Source: Muribaculaceae bacterium | GTDB taxonomy: Bacteria > Bacteroidota > Bacteroidia > Bacteroidales > Muribaculaceae | Assembly (NCBI GenBank): GCA_014867205.1 | Contig: WGUO01000002.1 | Coordinates: 1 to 64,000, forward strand | DNA: 64,000 nucleotides | Direction of reading: 5' to 3' | Shown here: piece by piece, positions 35,394-43,805 of the stretch | Layout of the letters: every line of letters starts with the position of its first letter | Numbering within the stretch: position 1 is the first letter of the stretch | The notes under the pieces: generated by a model | What the model was told of the DNA's origin: nothing | What the model saw: only the letters and a program-made list of their open reading frames with translations | Databases searched by the model: none | Position numbers and translations under genes: made by a program

Positions 35394-36518
35394 ATGACAC
35401 TCGAATATCTTCAGAATTACTGGTGGCTGATCATATCAGTCTTGGGCGGCATCCTGGTGTTCCTGCTCTTTGTGCAGGGTGGCCAGTCAATGATCTTCAG
35501 CCTGGGCCGCACGCCCGAGCGCCGCGACATGATTATCGGCGCCATGGGGAGCAAATGGGAACTGACGTTCACGACGCTCGTGACATTCGGCGGGGCGTTC
35601 TTCGCCTCGTTCCCGCTCTTTTACTCCACGAGTTTCGGCGGTGCCTACTGGCTCTGGATACTTATACTGTTCAGTTTCGTGCTTCAGGCCGTGAGTTACG
35701 AGTACCGTCGCAAGAAGGGCAACGTCTACGGCATGCGCACCTATGACGCGTTCCTCTTCATCAACGGGTGCGTGGGCTGCCTGCTGCTCGGCGTGGCTGT
35801 GGCCATGTTCTTCTTCGGCGGTGAGTTTACGGTCAACCGCGACAATATCCTTACGGGATCAGCGCCGGTGATCTCACAGTGGGCACCGACGCACGGTTTC
35901 GAGGCTATCTTCTGCTGGCGCAACCTGGTGCTCGGCGTCGCCGTGCTTTTCCTGGCCCGCATGCAGGCCGCGCTCTACATGATGAACAGGCTGGAGTGTG
36001 ACGCCGACTTCTTCAACCGGCTGAAGACGGCAGCCTTCGTCAACGGCGGCATCTTCGTCGTGGCCTTCCTCGCCTTCCTCGCACTGCTCTTCACAACGAC
36101 GGGCTATGATGTGGTTTCTGCCGACGGTCAGACCGTCAGCGTGACCGAGGCGCCCTACAAATATTTCCACAACATGACCTCAGACTGGTGGGAACTCGCC
36201 ACGCTGCTTGTCGGCGTAGTACTGGTGCTCTACGGTCTGTTGCGCTCGGTATTCACCAGGCACTTCACGGCCGGAGTCTGGTTCACGGGATTCGGAACGT
36301 TCCTTGCTGTCATCTCTCTCTTCTGGGCTGCAGGTTATGGCGACACCGCCTTCCTCCCCTCGCTGACCGACCCGATGAGCTCGCTGACAATCCGCAACGC
36401 CTCCTCGTCGGAGTTCACACTGACCGCCATGAGCTATGCCTCGATATTCATCCCCTTCGTGCTGGCATACATCTGGTATGTATGGAGACAGATGGATAAG
36501 AAGGAGAACGCTAAATAA
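35394..36518 (+). CDS. cydB: Cytochrome bd oxidase subunit II
   Basis: A 374-aa membrane partner of CydA with about eight hydrophobic helices. The start (MTLEYLQNYWWLIISVLGG) and the GQSMIFSLGRTPERRDMIIG, GSKWELTFTTLVTFGGAFFA stretches fit CydB. ATG 35394 is used because the alternative 35340 start lies inside cydA. A tiny third subunit gene (CydX) is not evident; a terminator follows 20 bp downstream. Confidence 0.93.
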   Translation: MTLEYLQNYWWLIISVLGGILVFLLFVQGGQSMIFSLGRTPERRDMIIGAMGSKWELTFTTLVTFGGAFFASFPLFYSTSFGGAYWLWILILFSFVLQAVSYEYRRKKGNVYGMRTYDAFLFINGCVGCLLLGVAVAMFFFGGEFTVNRDNILTGSAPVISQWAPTHGFEAIFCWRNLVLGVAVLFLARMQAALYMMNRLECDADFFNRLKTAAFVNGGIFVVAFLAFLALLFTTTGYDVVSADGQTVSVTEAPYKYFHNMTSDWWELATLLVGVVLVLYGLLRSVFTRHFTAGVWFTGFGTFLAVISLFWAAGYGDTAFLPSLTDPMSSLTIRNASSSEFTLTAMSYASIFIPFVLAYIWYVWRQMDKKENAK

Positions 36519-36538
36519 GAACATTACTTGAAAATACC

Positions 36539-36562
36539 GGAGCCCCGCGATGTCGGGGCTCC
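36539..36562 (+). terminator. Terminator after cydAB
   Basis: Perfect 9-bp stem (36539-36547 with 36554-36562) followed by a short T-rich run. It separates cydAB from the chromate transporter genes. Confidence 0.8.
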
Positions 36563-36583
36563 TTTCTATGTCATAGACAGAGT

Positions 36584-37162
36584 ATGGAAGTCACAAGGCA
36601 AAAGAATATCTACTGGCAGTTGTTCGCGACATTCTTCAAGATCGGTGCTTTCACCTTCGGAGGGGGCTGGGCCATGATCTCGATAATAGAGCGCGAGATT
36701 GTCGACAAGCATCACTGGATAGAGCGGGACGACTTTCTCGACCTGCTGGCCGTGGCCCAGTCGCTGCCCGGCATCCTGGCGGTGAACATCGCCACAGCCA
36801 TCGGCGACAAACTGCGCGGCATGCGCGGCAGCATGTTGGCGAGCGCGGGGACGATTCTACCGTCGTTTCTGATAATCTTAGCAATCGCCATATTCCTGAC
36901 GCCCGACATGATCAAGAGCAACCGTGTCATATCGTCGATATTCATGGGCATCCGCCCGGCGGTGGTGGCGCTCATCATCGCGCCGGTCATCACCTCGGCG
37001 CGTGCCGCTAAACTGACGCTGAAGACCGTCTGGATACCGCTGCTGGTCGCGCTGATGATCTCGCTCGACCTCGGCGCGGCCTCAAGCCCGATACTCTACA
37101 TCGTGCTCGGCGGCCTCGGCGGCTACCTATTCTGGGCAATAGCGAGGAGAAGGAGGCTTTAG
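36584..37162 (+). CDS. Chromate transporter family protein, first half-size subunit
   Basis: A 192-aa half-size ChrA-family (CHR) membrane protein with about six hydrophobic segments. FKIGAFTFGGGWAMISIIER carries the family GGG(W/Y)AM motif, and AQSLPGILAVNIA the P-G loop. Long ChrA proteins have two such halves in one chain; here they are two genes, as in many short-chain CHR pairs. The name comes from chromate efflux, but the physiological anion is uncertain. Its partner follows after about 170 bp of repeat-like sequence. Confidence 0.86.
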   Translation: MEVTRQKNIYWQLFATFFKIGAFTFGGGWAMISIIEREIVDKHHWIERDDFLDLLAVAQSLPGILAVNIATAIGDKLRGMRGSMLASAGTILPSFLIILAIAIFLTPDMIKSNRVISSIFMGIRPAVVALIIAPVITSARAAKLTLKTVWIPLLVALMISLDLGAASSPILYIVLGGLGGYLFWAIARRRRL

Positions 37163-37335
37163 GCTTTAGAATTTAGGTGTTAGATTTTAGGCAGTTAGAT
37201 TTTAGGTCTGAACATTCTTATATTTCTAATTGCTTAATCTCAAAAATCCGCAATCCAACACCTTAGTCAAAAGACAAACCTCCCATCACCTAACGCCCAA
37301 CACCTCACCCCTAACACCTATCACCTATCACCTCC
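37158..37335. repeat. Low-complexity TTAGG / CACCTA-rich spacer
   Basis: The first part repeats TTTAGG-like units (TTTAGGCTTTAG, TTTAGGTGTTAG); the end repeats TCACCTA-like units up to the ATG. TAGGTGTTAG (37174-37183) is inverted against CTAACACCTA (37311-37320). A related run precedes the acyl-CoA ligase start (7372-7410). Confidence 0.6.
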
Positions 37336-37947
37336 ATGAACATCTACCTCAAACTCATATGGGCCTATATCAAGATAGGCATCTTCGGATTCGGCGGAGG
37401 CTACGCCATGCTCTCGCTTGTCGAGAAGACTGTGGTCGTCGACAACCCCTGGATTTCGGAGCAGATGTTTACCGACATCGTGGCCATCTCGCAGATGACT
37501 CCCGGGCCGATCGGCATCAACTCCGCCACATATATCGGGTATGTGGCCCCCGGCAACGTCGACCCGGCATTTGCCACGCCCCTCTGGGGCATCTTAGGCT
37601 CAGTGCTCGCGACACTGGCTGTCACGGTGCCGTCGTTCTTCCTGGTGCTCTACAGCTCGCATTTCATACGCCGGCATCACGAGAGCGGCGTGATAAAGGC
37701 CATATTCTCCGGACTTCGTCCCGTCGTCGTGGGACTCATAGCCTCGGCAGCGATCATGCTGATGAACGCCGCCAACTTCTGCCCCGACGGTATCGACCGC
37801 GAGCTATGGATAAGCATAGCCATCTGCGGGGGCGCCTTCTGTCTGGTATATTTCCAGATACCCTGGAAGTCTAAGAAGATAAAGTTTCATCCCATACTTG
37901 TCATAGTGCTCGCCGGACTGACGGGCTACCTATGCTACGGACTCTAA
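37336..37947 (+). CDS. Chromate transporter family protein, second half-size subunit
   Basis: A 203-aa CHR-family membrane protein, paired with the previous gene. IGIFGFGGGYAMLSLVEKTV and ISQMTPGPIGINSATYIGY are the two family motifs, the latter with a canonical PGP. The two halves probably insert in opposite orientation and form a heterodimer. Its stop is 7 bp before folC. Confidence 0.86.
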   Translation: MNIYLKLIWAYIKIGIFGFGGGYAMLSLVEKTVVVDNPWISEQMFTDIVAISQMTPGPIGINSATYIGYVAPGNVDPAFATPLWGILGSVLATLAVTVPSFFLVLYSSHFIRRHHESGVIKAIFSGLRPVVVGLIASAAIMLMNAANFCPDGIDRELWISIAICGGAFCLVYFQIPWKSKKIKFHPILVIVLAGLTGYLCYGL

Positions 37948-37954
37948 AACGATT

Positions 37955-39211
37955 ATGGAATATAAGGAAGCGATAGAATGGCTGTTCGCCCAGTTGCCGA
38001 TGTTCTCGCGCGTGGGTGCGGCCGCCTACAAACCGGGGCTGGAGCGCAGCGAGGCGCTGGCCCGCCATTTCAATAACCCCGAGAAGCGGTTCAAGTCAAT
38101 CCATGTGGCCGGCACCAACGGCAAGGGAAGCGTGTCGAATCTGATTGCCGCCACGCTACAGAGCCAGGGCTACAAGACTGCCCTCTACACCTCGCCACAT
38201 CTTGTCGACTTCCGCGAGCGGATGCGCATAAACGGCGAGATGATTCCCGAGAGCGAGGTGGTGGATTTTGTGGCGCGATGGCAGCAGACCGACTATACGG
38301 GCGACCGTCCGTCGTTTTTCGAGTTGACCATGATGATGGCATTTGACTGGTTCGCCCGCGAGGAGGTGGATTACGCCGTTATCGAGGTTGGCATGGGTGG
38401 ACGTCTTGACTCCACCAACATCATCACTCCGCTACTGTCGGTGATAACCAACATATCAAAGGACCATACACAGTTTCTCGGCGACACGCTCGCCAAGATC
38501 GCGTCGGAAAAGGCCGGAATCATCAAGGGGGGTATTCCGGCTGTCATCGGCGAGGCCGACAGCGAGACCGAGCCGGTGTTCCGCGCCAAGGCAGCCGAAG
38601 TAGGCACAACGCTGCGCGAGGCATACCGCGAAGTTGACCCGGCGGCCAACGAGGCGCTGCACTGCTCACTACACGGCGACTATCAGAAGAAGAATGTCAA
38701 CACGGCCCGCGTAGCGATTGACGAGTTGCGCCGCGCCGGGGTCACCATCAGCGACGAGGCGATGCTCCGGGGATTCTTCGAGGTGGAAAGCATCACCGGT
38801 TTCATGGGGCGGTGGAGTGTACTCTCGCAGTCGCCGCTGACTATCTGCGACACTGGCCACAACGAGGCGGGGCTGCGCTACAACATGCATCAGTTGGAGA
38901 ATATCATGGCGGAGAGGCCTGGAGCGACGCTCCGGATGGTGATCGGATTCGTGGCCGACAAGGATGTCGAGCATATCCTGCCGATGTTTCCGGAGGAGGC
39001 GACGTATTATGTCACGCAGGCGCAGATACCCCGCGCTCTCGGATGGGAGAAGTTGCTCGGCATGTGCCGCGAGCGTGGCCTTGACGCGCATGGCTACTCG
39101 GCTGTATCCGAAGCTGTGGAGGCAGCGCGGCGCGACGTCGCCCCCGATGACGTCATCTACATCGGCGGCAGCACATTCATCGTCGCCGACGCCCTCGCCA
39201 CCCTCGGATAG
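37955..39211 (+). CDS. folC: Bifunctional folylpolyglutamate/dihydrofolate synthase
   Basis: A 418-aa Mur-ligase-family enzyme that adds glutamate to folates (and to dihydropteroate where bifunctional). P-loop GTNGKGSVSNLIA near residue 53, then TSPHLVDFRERMRING, GMGGRLDSTN, ISKDHTQFLGDTLAKIA, and the C-terminal CDTGHNEAGL. Full length. It ends inside a perfect palindrome shared with the stop of the convergent AAA-ATPase gene. Confidence 0.95.
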   Translation: MEYKEAIEWLFAQLPMFSRVGAAAYKPGLERSEALARHFNNPEKRFKSIHVAGTNGKGSVSNLIAATLQSQGYKTALYTSPHLVDFRERMRINGEMIPESEVVDFVARWQQTDYTGDRPSFFELTMMMAFDWFAREEVDYAVIEVGMGGRLDSTNIITPLLSVITNISKDHTQFLGDTLAKIASEKAGIIKGGIPAVIGEADSETEPVFRAKAAEVGTTLREAYREVDPAANEALHCSLHGDYQKKNVNTARVAIDELRRAGVTISDEAMLRGFFEVESITGFMGRWSVLSQSPLTICDTGHNEAGLRYNMHQLENIMAERPGATLRMVIGFVADKDVEHILPMFPEEATYYVTQAQIPRALGWEKLLGMCRERGLDAHGYSAVSEAVEAARRDVAPDDVIYIGGSTFIVADALATLG

Positions 39212-39223
39212 TGACTATCCGAG
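39203..39223. terminator. Perfect palindrome across two convergent stop codons
   Basis: CTCGGATAG (39203-39211), TGA, CTATCCGAG (39215-39223). Read on either strand, the arm spells Leu-Gly-stop, so both genes end with the same last codons inside one hairpin. Likely a bidirectional terminator, though without U-runs. Confidence 0.6.
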
Positions 39224-40771
39224 TATCAGCCAACTGTCAATGTTGCGGGTTTTCGGCGAGATATTGACTCCGACCTTCACAACAGGCTTCGGATTCAGAG
39301 AGTTCTGGAACTGAAGAGCATACTCCTTGTCATCAATCTGCTTCAGGGCTTTCTCTGGCGAATCTCCATACTTAAACTCAAGGATGTAGATGGCTTTGGA
39401 ACCTTCCAAAACCATATCCATGCTTCCGTATGAAGATTTTTTCTCGACCTCGACGTCGAGTCCGACGAGACGACCTATTATGAGTATGTCTTTCTGCCAC
39501 TGCGGCTCCTTGTCGGTATATTTCAGGTATGGTATTCCGGCCAGGAAAGACTGCAACTCATGAAGAAAACCGTCGATATCGTCATTATCAATAAAATCAC
39601 GGAGAGAGTCAACGAAACCGATGGTTCTTCTATTGTCCCAATCACCTACGGCAGAGAGTAAATCTTCAAAAAATCCTTTGCGGACCTCGCTGTTAGGATA
39701 ACCAAGCGTGAATCTGTCTCGGCGTAAGTTGTACGACTTGATAGTCAGGTATCCGGTGTAATAACAAGCCAATGCCGGGTCATCGCTAAGTACATTGCCA
39801 CTCTCAAGCAGATCTCTTGAAACGGCTATTCCTTCAAGGTCGGGCGTTCCCCAATCCTTGTCAAGGAACTGCCTTATGAGGCGCGTCGGCGTGCCCGACT
39901 GGAACCAGTAATTGCCAATGCTTTTTGCATACAAGGCCCTTACGAGGCTGAACGGATTATATACATCTATCATATCCTCTGAGAAATGATAGCCGTCATA
40001 TTGATTCTTCAGGCGTTGCAAAGTCTCGTCAAAAGACCAGCCACGTCTTTGAGCCATCTCCTCGATACCTTCGCCGAAGTAATCGAGAAGTTCATCTTTG
40101 GTAATCCCGCAGATTGCCGAATACTCGGGGAGCAGCGAGATATCCATCAGATTGTTAAGACCGCTGAAGACATTAATCTGACCCAGTTTACCGACACCGG
40201 TCAGGAACACGAATCTCAAATAATCCATGCAGCCCTTCATCACGCCATAGAAGTTGTGCAGAATCAGGCGGTTTGCCTGTTCCACATCCTTATCGTACGA
40301 GACGTCAATAATCGGGCGGTCATACTCATCGATCAGCACGACGACCTGATGGCCCGTACGCTCGTAGGCAGTGGTGATGACTTTGCGGAATCGACGGTCA
40401 GGGGACTCACCGGGGTGAGGGTCGCCATACATCTTTTCCCAGTCGTCGAGGGTATCGCTCAGCGCATGGAGCAAGTCGTCGGAGGAGGTGATTCCGCTGC
40501 GCATGAAGTCAAGATGCAGCACGGGATGTTGAGTCCATTCGCCCGGCTGGAGACGGTCAATGGCCAGACCACGAAAGAGTTCACGATTACCGAGGAAATA
40601 GTTCTCCATGGTAGAGATGAGCATACTCTTGCCGAAACGCCGAGGACGGCTCAGGAAGTAGAACTTGCCCGACTCCGCAAGCATATGCACATACTGCGTC
40701 TTGTCGACATAGGCGTAGCCACCCCTTCTTATTTCGCGGAAACTTGATTCGCTGACCGGATACTTGACCAT
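39215..40771 (-). CDS. AAA-ATPase-like / PD-(D/E)XK nuclease (DUF1703) protein
   Basis: A 518-aa protein of a family greatly expanded in Bacteroidales. N-terminal AAA-ATPase-like domain: FREIRRGGYAYVDKTQYV, then FLSRPRRFGKSMLISTMENY as the Walker A-like segment, VVLIDEYDRPI as Walker B. The C-terminal domain (about 430-510) has DVEVEKKSSYGSMDMVLE and YILEFKYGDS, the PD-(D/E)XK pattern. The role of the family is unproven; a nuclease with a defence or selfish role is suspected. ATG 40771 (MVKYPVSESSF) is the usual start. It lies at the left edge of an accessory region. Confidence 0.85.
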   Translation of the reverse strand: MVKYPVSESSFREIRRGGYAYVDKTQYVHMLAESGKFYFLSRPRRFGKSMLISTMENYFLGNRELFRGLAIDRLQPGEWTQHPVLHLDFMRSGITSSDDLLHALSDTLDDWEKMYGDPHPGESPDRRFRKVITTAYERTGHQVVVLIDEYDRPIIDVSYDKDVEQANRLILHNFYGVMKGCMDYLRFVFLTGVGKLGQINVFSGLNNLMDISLLPEYSAICGITKDELLDYFGEGIEEMAQRRGWSFDETLQRLKNQYDGYHFSEDMIDVYNPFSLVRALYAKSIGNYWFQSGTPTRLIRQFLDKDWGTPDLEGIAVSRDLLESGNVLSDDPALACYYTGYLTIKSYNLRRDRFTLGYPNSEVRKGFFEDLLSAVGDWDNRRTIGFVDSLRDFIDNDDIDGFLHELQSFLAGIPYLKYTDKEPQWQKDILIIGRLVGLDVEVEKKSSYGSMDMVLEGSKAIYILEFKYGDSPEKALKQIDDKEYALQFQNSLNPKPVVKVGVNISPKTRNIDSWLILG

Positions 40772-41270
40772 TTTAAAGGCTTTTTCAATTTCAATCCACA
40801 AATATAACAATTTTCAGTGAAATAAGGAAAACGAGGAAATACACCCCCATTTAAAATATACGAGACTTTATGATCTTCAAGGAATAAGAATTAATCTCGC
40901 AAAAGCATTGGAAAAAATTATTGTTTCAGGAGGCAAGAAAGTCCTTGTAAGATAATACCGATTCTTGGTGACAAGAACGTAATTTATAAATTTGCGAACC
41001 GGCTGTATGACGTCTATGGATCATACAGCCGGTTTATTAATCATTCAAATCCATTTCTGCGATATCGCATTGACGGACAATTTATAACTCTATAATTATA
41101 GAAACATCTCTTAGACCTGAGTAGTTACCCTACAGAGAAGATAATTAAATGGCACACACTGAAATGCGAAGCGGCGCGACAGATTCCTGACGCACCGCTA
41201 TGCGGGATGTATGATATTCATTTTGATACACCCTCAGTCAGTTCTTAACGGACAACCGCAATGGAGAGGA
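40772..41270. other. Intergenic region with a promoter-hairpin unit
   Basis: About 500 bp, AT-rich. Its clear content is a plus-strand -7 box (40987-40995) abutting a perfect 14-bp hairpin (40997-41034). I see no gene in the remainder, including the 200 bp after the hairpin. Confidence 0.5.
40987..41034 (+). promoter_or_regulatory. -7 box directly joined to a 14-bp hairpin
   Basis: TAAATTTGC (40987-40995), one base, then a perfect stem 40997-41010 / 41021-41034 with a 10-nt loop and TTTATTAA after it. Transcription would start in the hairpin and end after it, giving an RNA of about 40 nt, or the hairpin may simply be a terminator with a chance box. Confidence 0.45.
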
Positions 41271-42020
41271 TCATTCGCGGATGAACCTATATATGTAATT
41301 GTCCTCATCCTCGAGCTGATACCATAGCTCGTCTGAAGTGAGACGGATTATCTTTCCCTCGTAGTGGTCGATGTCCTGTTCGTTTTCATCTTCGAAGATC
41401 AGCGTGATATCAAGAGATTCTCCATATAATCTATATTGACCTGTGAAATCCGACATAGCACCGTTTCCTTCGAGGAATCGTCCGTATAGGCCACCGTCCC
41501 TTTTGAAAGTAATCGAATATATATATTCATTGTCCCATGACGGAGCCTCTCCACGCCATGTACGACAGAGATATTTCAATCTGTCGTTATCCGGATCGGT
41601 CGTCCCTCCCGTGTCATTATCTTTCTTGTCACGCGTAAGAGTATAGTACTCAGTCTCTCCATCATAATTTATGATGATCTCAAGTGCCTCTTTTGACAAC
41701 GCGATAACCTTGCATGTCCCGTATTCCTTATCGGATTCACCATCCAAGGTGACCCAAAAATCGATTTCCTTTCCATCGAGGACGTATGTACCACTGAAAG
41801 GGACAGGGCGACCGCTGTCCATACGCCATATGCCGCTCAACCGCTTCTTCTCAAACGTAATCTGGTCGAGTCCGACTTTTTCGTTGCTGTACCATGTCCC
41901 GAAAAGTACTGTGTTCTCGTCTTCTCCGTTGTCTTCAGGATCGTCTCCTCCACAGGCTGACAAGAGACCTGCGGTCATGATGGTCACAATGGCCATCAGC
42001 CAATATTTAAACTGTCTCAT
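41271..42020 (-). CDS. Lipoprotein with two lipocalin-like repeats
   Basis: A 249-aa lipoprotein (lipobox GLLSAC). Two similar halves of about 100 residues, each opening with a Gly/Arg-Thr-Trp motif (LFGTWYSNEKVGLDQITFEK and LCRTWRGEAPSWDNEYIYSI) and continuing with alternating beta strands (SGTYVLDGKEIDFWV, TGQYRLYGESLDITL). This suggests a duplicated lipocalin-like (DUF5004-type) barrel. It likely sits in the outer membrane and may bind a hydrophobic ligand; the function is unknown. It follows another lipoprotein gene by 33 bp. Confidence 0.7.
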   Translation of the reverse strand: MRQFKYWLMAIVTIMTAGLLSACGGDDPEDNGEDENTVLFGTWYSNEKVGLDQITFEKKRLSGIWRMDSGRPVPFSGTYVLDGKEIDFWVTLDGESDKEYGTCKVIALSKEALEIIINYDGETEYYTLTRDKKDNDTGGTTDPDNDRLKYLCRTWRGEAPSWDNEYIYSITFKRDGGLYGRFLEGNGAMSDFTGQYRLYGESLDITLIFEDENEQDIDHYEGKIIRLTSDELWYQLEDEDNYIYRFIRE

Positions 42021-42053
42021 TTTATTGAATTTAGTTGATTCGTATTCATTATT

Positions 42054-42566
42054 CTATTGCGCTGCCCATCTGTCAATGTTTGCATTAAAAACATCAGGCC
42101 TATAATACATCTCTCCATTGTATTCTATTCCTTCTCGGGAAATCAACATATAATCGCCGGAAGGGTTCCAATTATCATCCATCACAAGCAAACGGCCTGC
42201 TGATAAACTCACGCCGAAACTATACCAATCACCAACTTCATTTTTCCATGAACTTTCTCCGCCAGAAAAGCCTGGGAATATTTCCGGGATGTCAGGTTCG
42301 ATGTATTTGCTATTAGAAACTGAAGGATAGTAGAAAACAATATTCTTCTTCACTTGGAGACCTTTTGCCTCCATATAGCGGATACCGTAGGAATATTGAC
42401 TCACAGAAGGTTTTGTGAGGTACCTCCCTGAGACAGCACTCCAGTTTGTGACAGATTCTGCGCCGTCCGGCTGTTCTGGTTCTTTTTCTTTATCGTCTCC
42501 GCACGACAAAAGGCTTATTGATACTACCGCCGCAGCAATTACAGGAAGGAATCTGTTTATGTGCAT
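42054..42566 (-). CDS. Small lipoprotein, unknown function
   Basis: A 170-aa lipoprotein: signal peptide ending in the lipobox SLLSC, then an acidic linker (DDKEKEPEQPD). The rest is predicted beta-rich with several Trp and Tyr. I recognise no family. It is the first of two lipoprotein genes on the minus strand, 33 bp apart, and the structured RNA candidate lies about 75 bp upstream. Confidence 0.6.
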   Translation of the reverse strand: MHINRFLPVIAAAVVSISLLSCGDDKEKEPEQPDGAESVTNWSAVSGRYLTKPSVSQYSYGIRYMEAKGLQVKKNIVFYYPSVSNSKYIEPDIPEIFPGFSGGESSWKNEVGDWYSFGVSLSAGRLLVMDDNWNPSGDYMLISREGIEYNGEMYYRPDVFNANIDRWAAQ

Positions 42567-42639
42567 AATATAGGATGTTATTTTAACAAGCCTAAGTCAT
42601 CCCCTCGTTGGCGTGATTGGTTTATACGTGATTTGTTTA

Positions 42640-42968
42640 TAAAAGAAAAGCGTAGGAATCTGTATCTGTCACCGTCCTACGAACTGAGGCTTCTCGCATT
42701 GCCCTAATAAAGTCGGACGGCAACGCAGAAGCCCACGCTTATATATGCAATCAATGCGTCCGACTATATTTCTCCCGAAATATCGTGCCGTAAGCAATAA
42801 AATTACATATCCACGGGCATCTACCGTTGCTCAATCCTTGACTTTATTATGAAAGTTTGCGAGACATTCCAGTTCGCCAAGAATCAGCGCGGATAAACGC
42901 TTTCTTATGTATGTTCACTACATCCCGCTCCACTTAACCCCAGACCGGGGCTTCCGCAAGGCGGTCTG
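42640..42968 (-). ncRNA. Candidate structured RNA of about 330 nt
   Basis: On the minus strand a perfect -7 box (TAATTTTGC, 42974-42982) is followed by about 330 nt with no gene and then a hairpin with a U-rich tail (42651-42681, then CTTTTCTTTT). In between: a long stem (42719-42733 with 42688-42703, 15 bp, one bulge) and a second 9-bp pairing (42757-42765 with 42711-42719) that uses the loop of the first. This would be a pseudoknot or a switch. It is not tRNA, tmRNA, RNase P or SRP RNA by their cores. A 6S-like RNA or a leader of the lipoprotein gene are alternatives. Confidence 0.5.
42651..42681 (-). terminator. Terminator of the structured RNA candidate
   Basis: Seven-base-pair stem (42651-42657 with 42675-42681) with a 17-nt loop. 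On the minus strand it is followed by CTTTTCTTTT. Confidence 0.6.
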
Positions 42969-42973
42969 CAATT

Positions 42974-42982
42974 GCAAAATTA
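42974..42982 (-). promoter_or_regulatory. -7 box of the structured RNA candidate
   Basis: TAATTTTGC on the minus strand, with transcription expected to begin near 42968, at the first hairpin (AGACCG/CGGTCT). Confidence 0.6.
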
Positions 42983-43123
42983 ATAATAATTCCTGAGATT
43001 TTGAGACTACTATGCTGAAAAACATAATTTCGCATTACAAAATATTGCTCAGTGGAAGGGCAACGCGGCAAAATCATTTCTTGTTTTATAGAAATTGATA
43101 ACCATGGCTTGGATATTTTTCGC

Positions 43124-43132
43124 TAAATTTGC
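43124..43132 (+). promoter_or_regulatory. -7 box in front of toxin-antitoxin remnants
   Basis: TAAATTTGC, a perfect -7 box, only 4 nt before the ATG at 43137, so a message from it would be nearly leaderless. Confidence 0.5.
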
Positions 43133-43136
43133 ATTC

Positions 43137-43274
43137 ATGATGCTTGAATCTGAAACCCTTACCACCAAAATATTGCCAAAAGGAGATCAGCCAAAACATT
43201 TTAAGAACACAATACTTATGTTACTCGAAAACAAGAGTCACAATCCTCTTAACTCATTCGTGTACGTTGACTGA
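43137..43274 (+). CDS. Small ORF, unrecognised
   Basis: Forty-five codons starting 4 nt after a perfect -7 box and stopping 3 nt before the Fic remnant. No family recognised. The close spacing to the Fic-like start suggests it was, or is, the first gene of a small operon, perhaps a partner of the Fic protein. It may equally be a fragment. Confidence 0.3.
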   Translation: MMLESETLTTKILPKGDQPKHFKNTILMLLENKSHNPLNSFVYVD

Positions 43275-43277
43275 AAC

Positions 43278-43596
43278 ATGAAACATTACGACGAATTTGA
43301 TCAATATCTTCAAGCCTCCGAACCGGCTCCCAAAGAGCGGGCCGGTATATGGCAGTTCACAAGAACCTCAGGACAGTTCACAAGAAAATTCACAACATAG
43401 TCCTGCGGATAATCGTGAAAGAGTTCTTTTATTCCTTCGTTCCAATCCGTCAATCACACTTCAGGAGATTGCCGATAGGATTGGCCTTACCCGCCGTGGA
43501 GTGCAGAAGATTACTGACCGGCTTAAGGCCGAAGGCATAATCCGTCGTGAGGGATCCACTAAAGCCGGCAAATGGATAATCAATAACCCCTACTGA
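43278..43596 (+). pseudogene. Fic-family protein remnant with the catalytic core deleted
   Basis: From ATG 43278 the first about 27 codons (EFDQYLQASEPAPKERAGIW) match the antitoxin-like N-terminus of Bacteroidota Fic proteins, which normally continues with TAIGLQ. That frame stops at 43398-43400. In the next frame a winged helix follows (RVLLFLRSNPSITLQEIADR, then LTRRGVQKITDRLKAEGIIR), like the C-terminal domain of Fic or AlbA_2-type proteins. The roughly 200-residue Fic domain with its HPFxxGNGR site is absent. An internal deletion with a frameshift explains it. The family name is inferred from the two ends. Confidence 0.55.
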
Positions 43597-43597
43597 T

Positions 43598-43735
43598 ATG
43601 GCAAAAATGAATCTTACTCCGGCAAGTGAACTCATTGACGAGGTTTGGGGGAAAATCGGAACCCCGGAGCGTGATGAAATGGAGGCACAAGTCAAGGAAG
43701 AACTTAACGCTTATATCTCTAAAACAACGATATAG
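43598..43735 (+). pseudogene. Truncated XRE-type antitoxin fragment
   Basis: Forty-five codons. The start (NLTPASELIDEVWGKIGTPE, then RDEMEAQVKEELNAY) resembles the segment that precedes the helix-turn-helix in XRE-type antitoxins of HigBA-like pairs. The helix-turn-helix itself is missing. It begins one base after the stop of the Fic remnant. It could be a genuine tiny protein, but the missing domain argues for decay. Confidence 0.45.
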
Positions 43736-43805
43736 GTAAAAAAATATGCGAAGGTCTGGACGTCCATAGGAATCCTCATACCAAGACACGGTCTGTACCT
43801 GTACG

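Noticed and set aside
36584..37947. Frameshifted single ChrA gene
   Set aside because: The two halves have their own complete starts and stops and 170 bp of non-coding spacer; half-size CHR pairs are a normal form of the family.
42640..42968. tmRNA, RNase P RNA or cobalamin riboswitch as identity of the structured RNA
   Set aside because: No tRNA-like ends or CCA, no GAGGAAAGUCC core, and no B12-box-like sequence.
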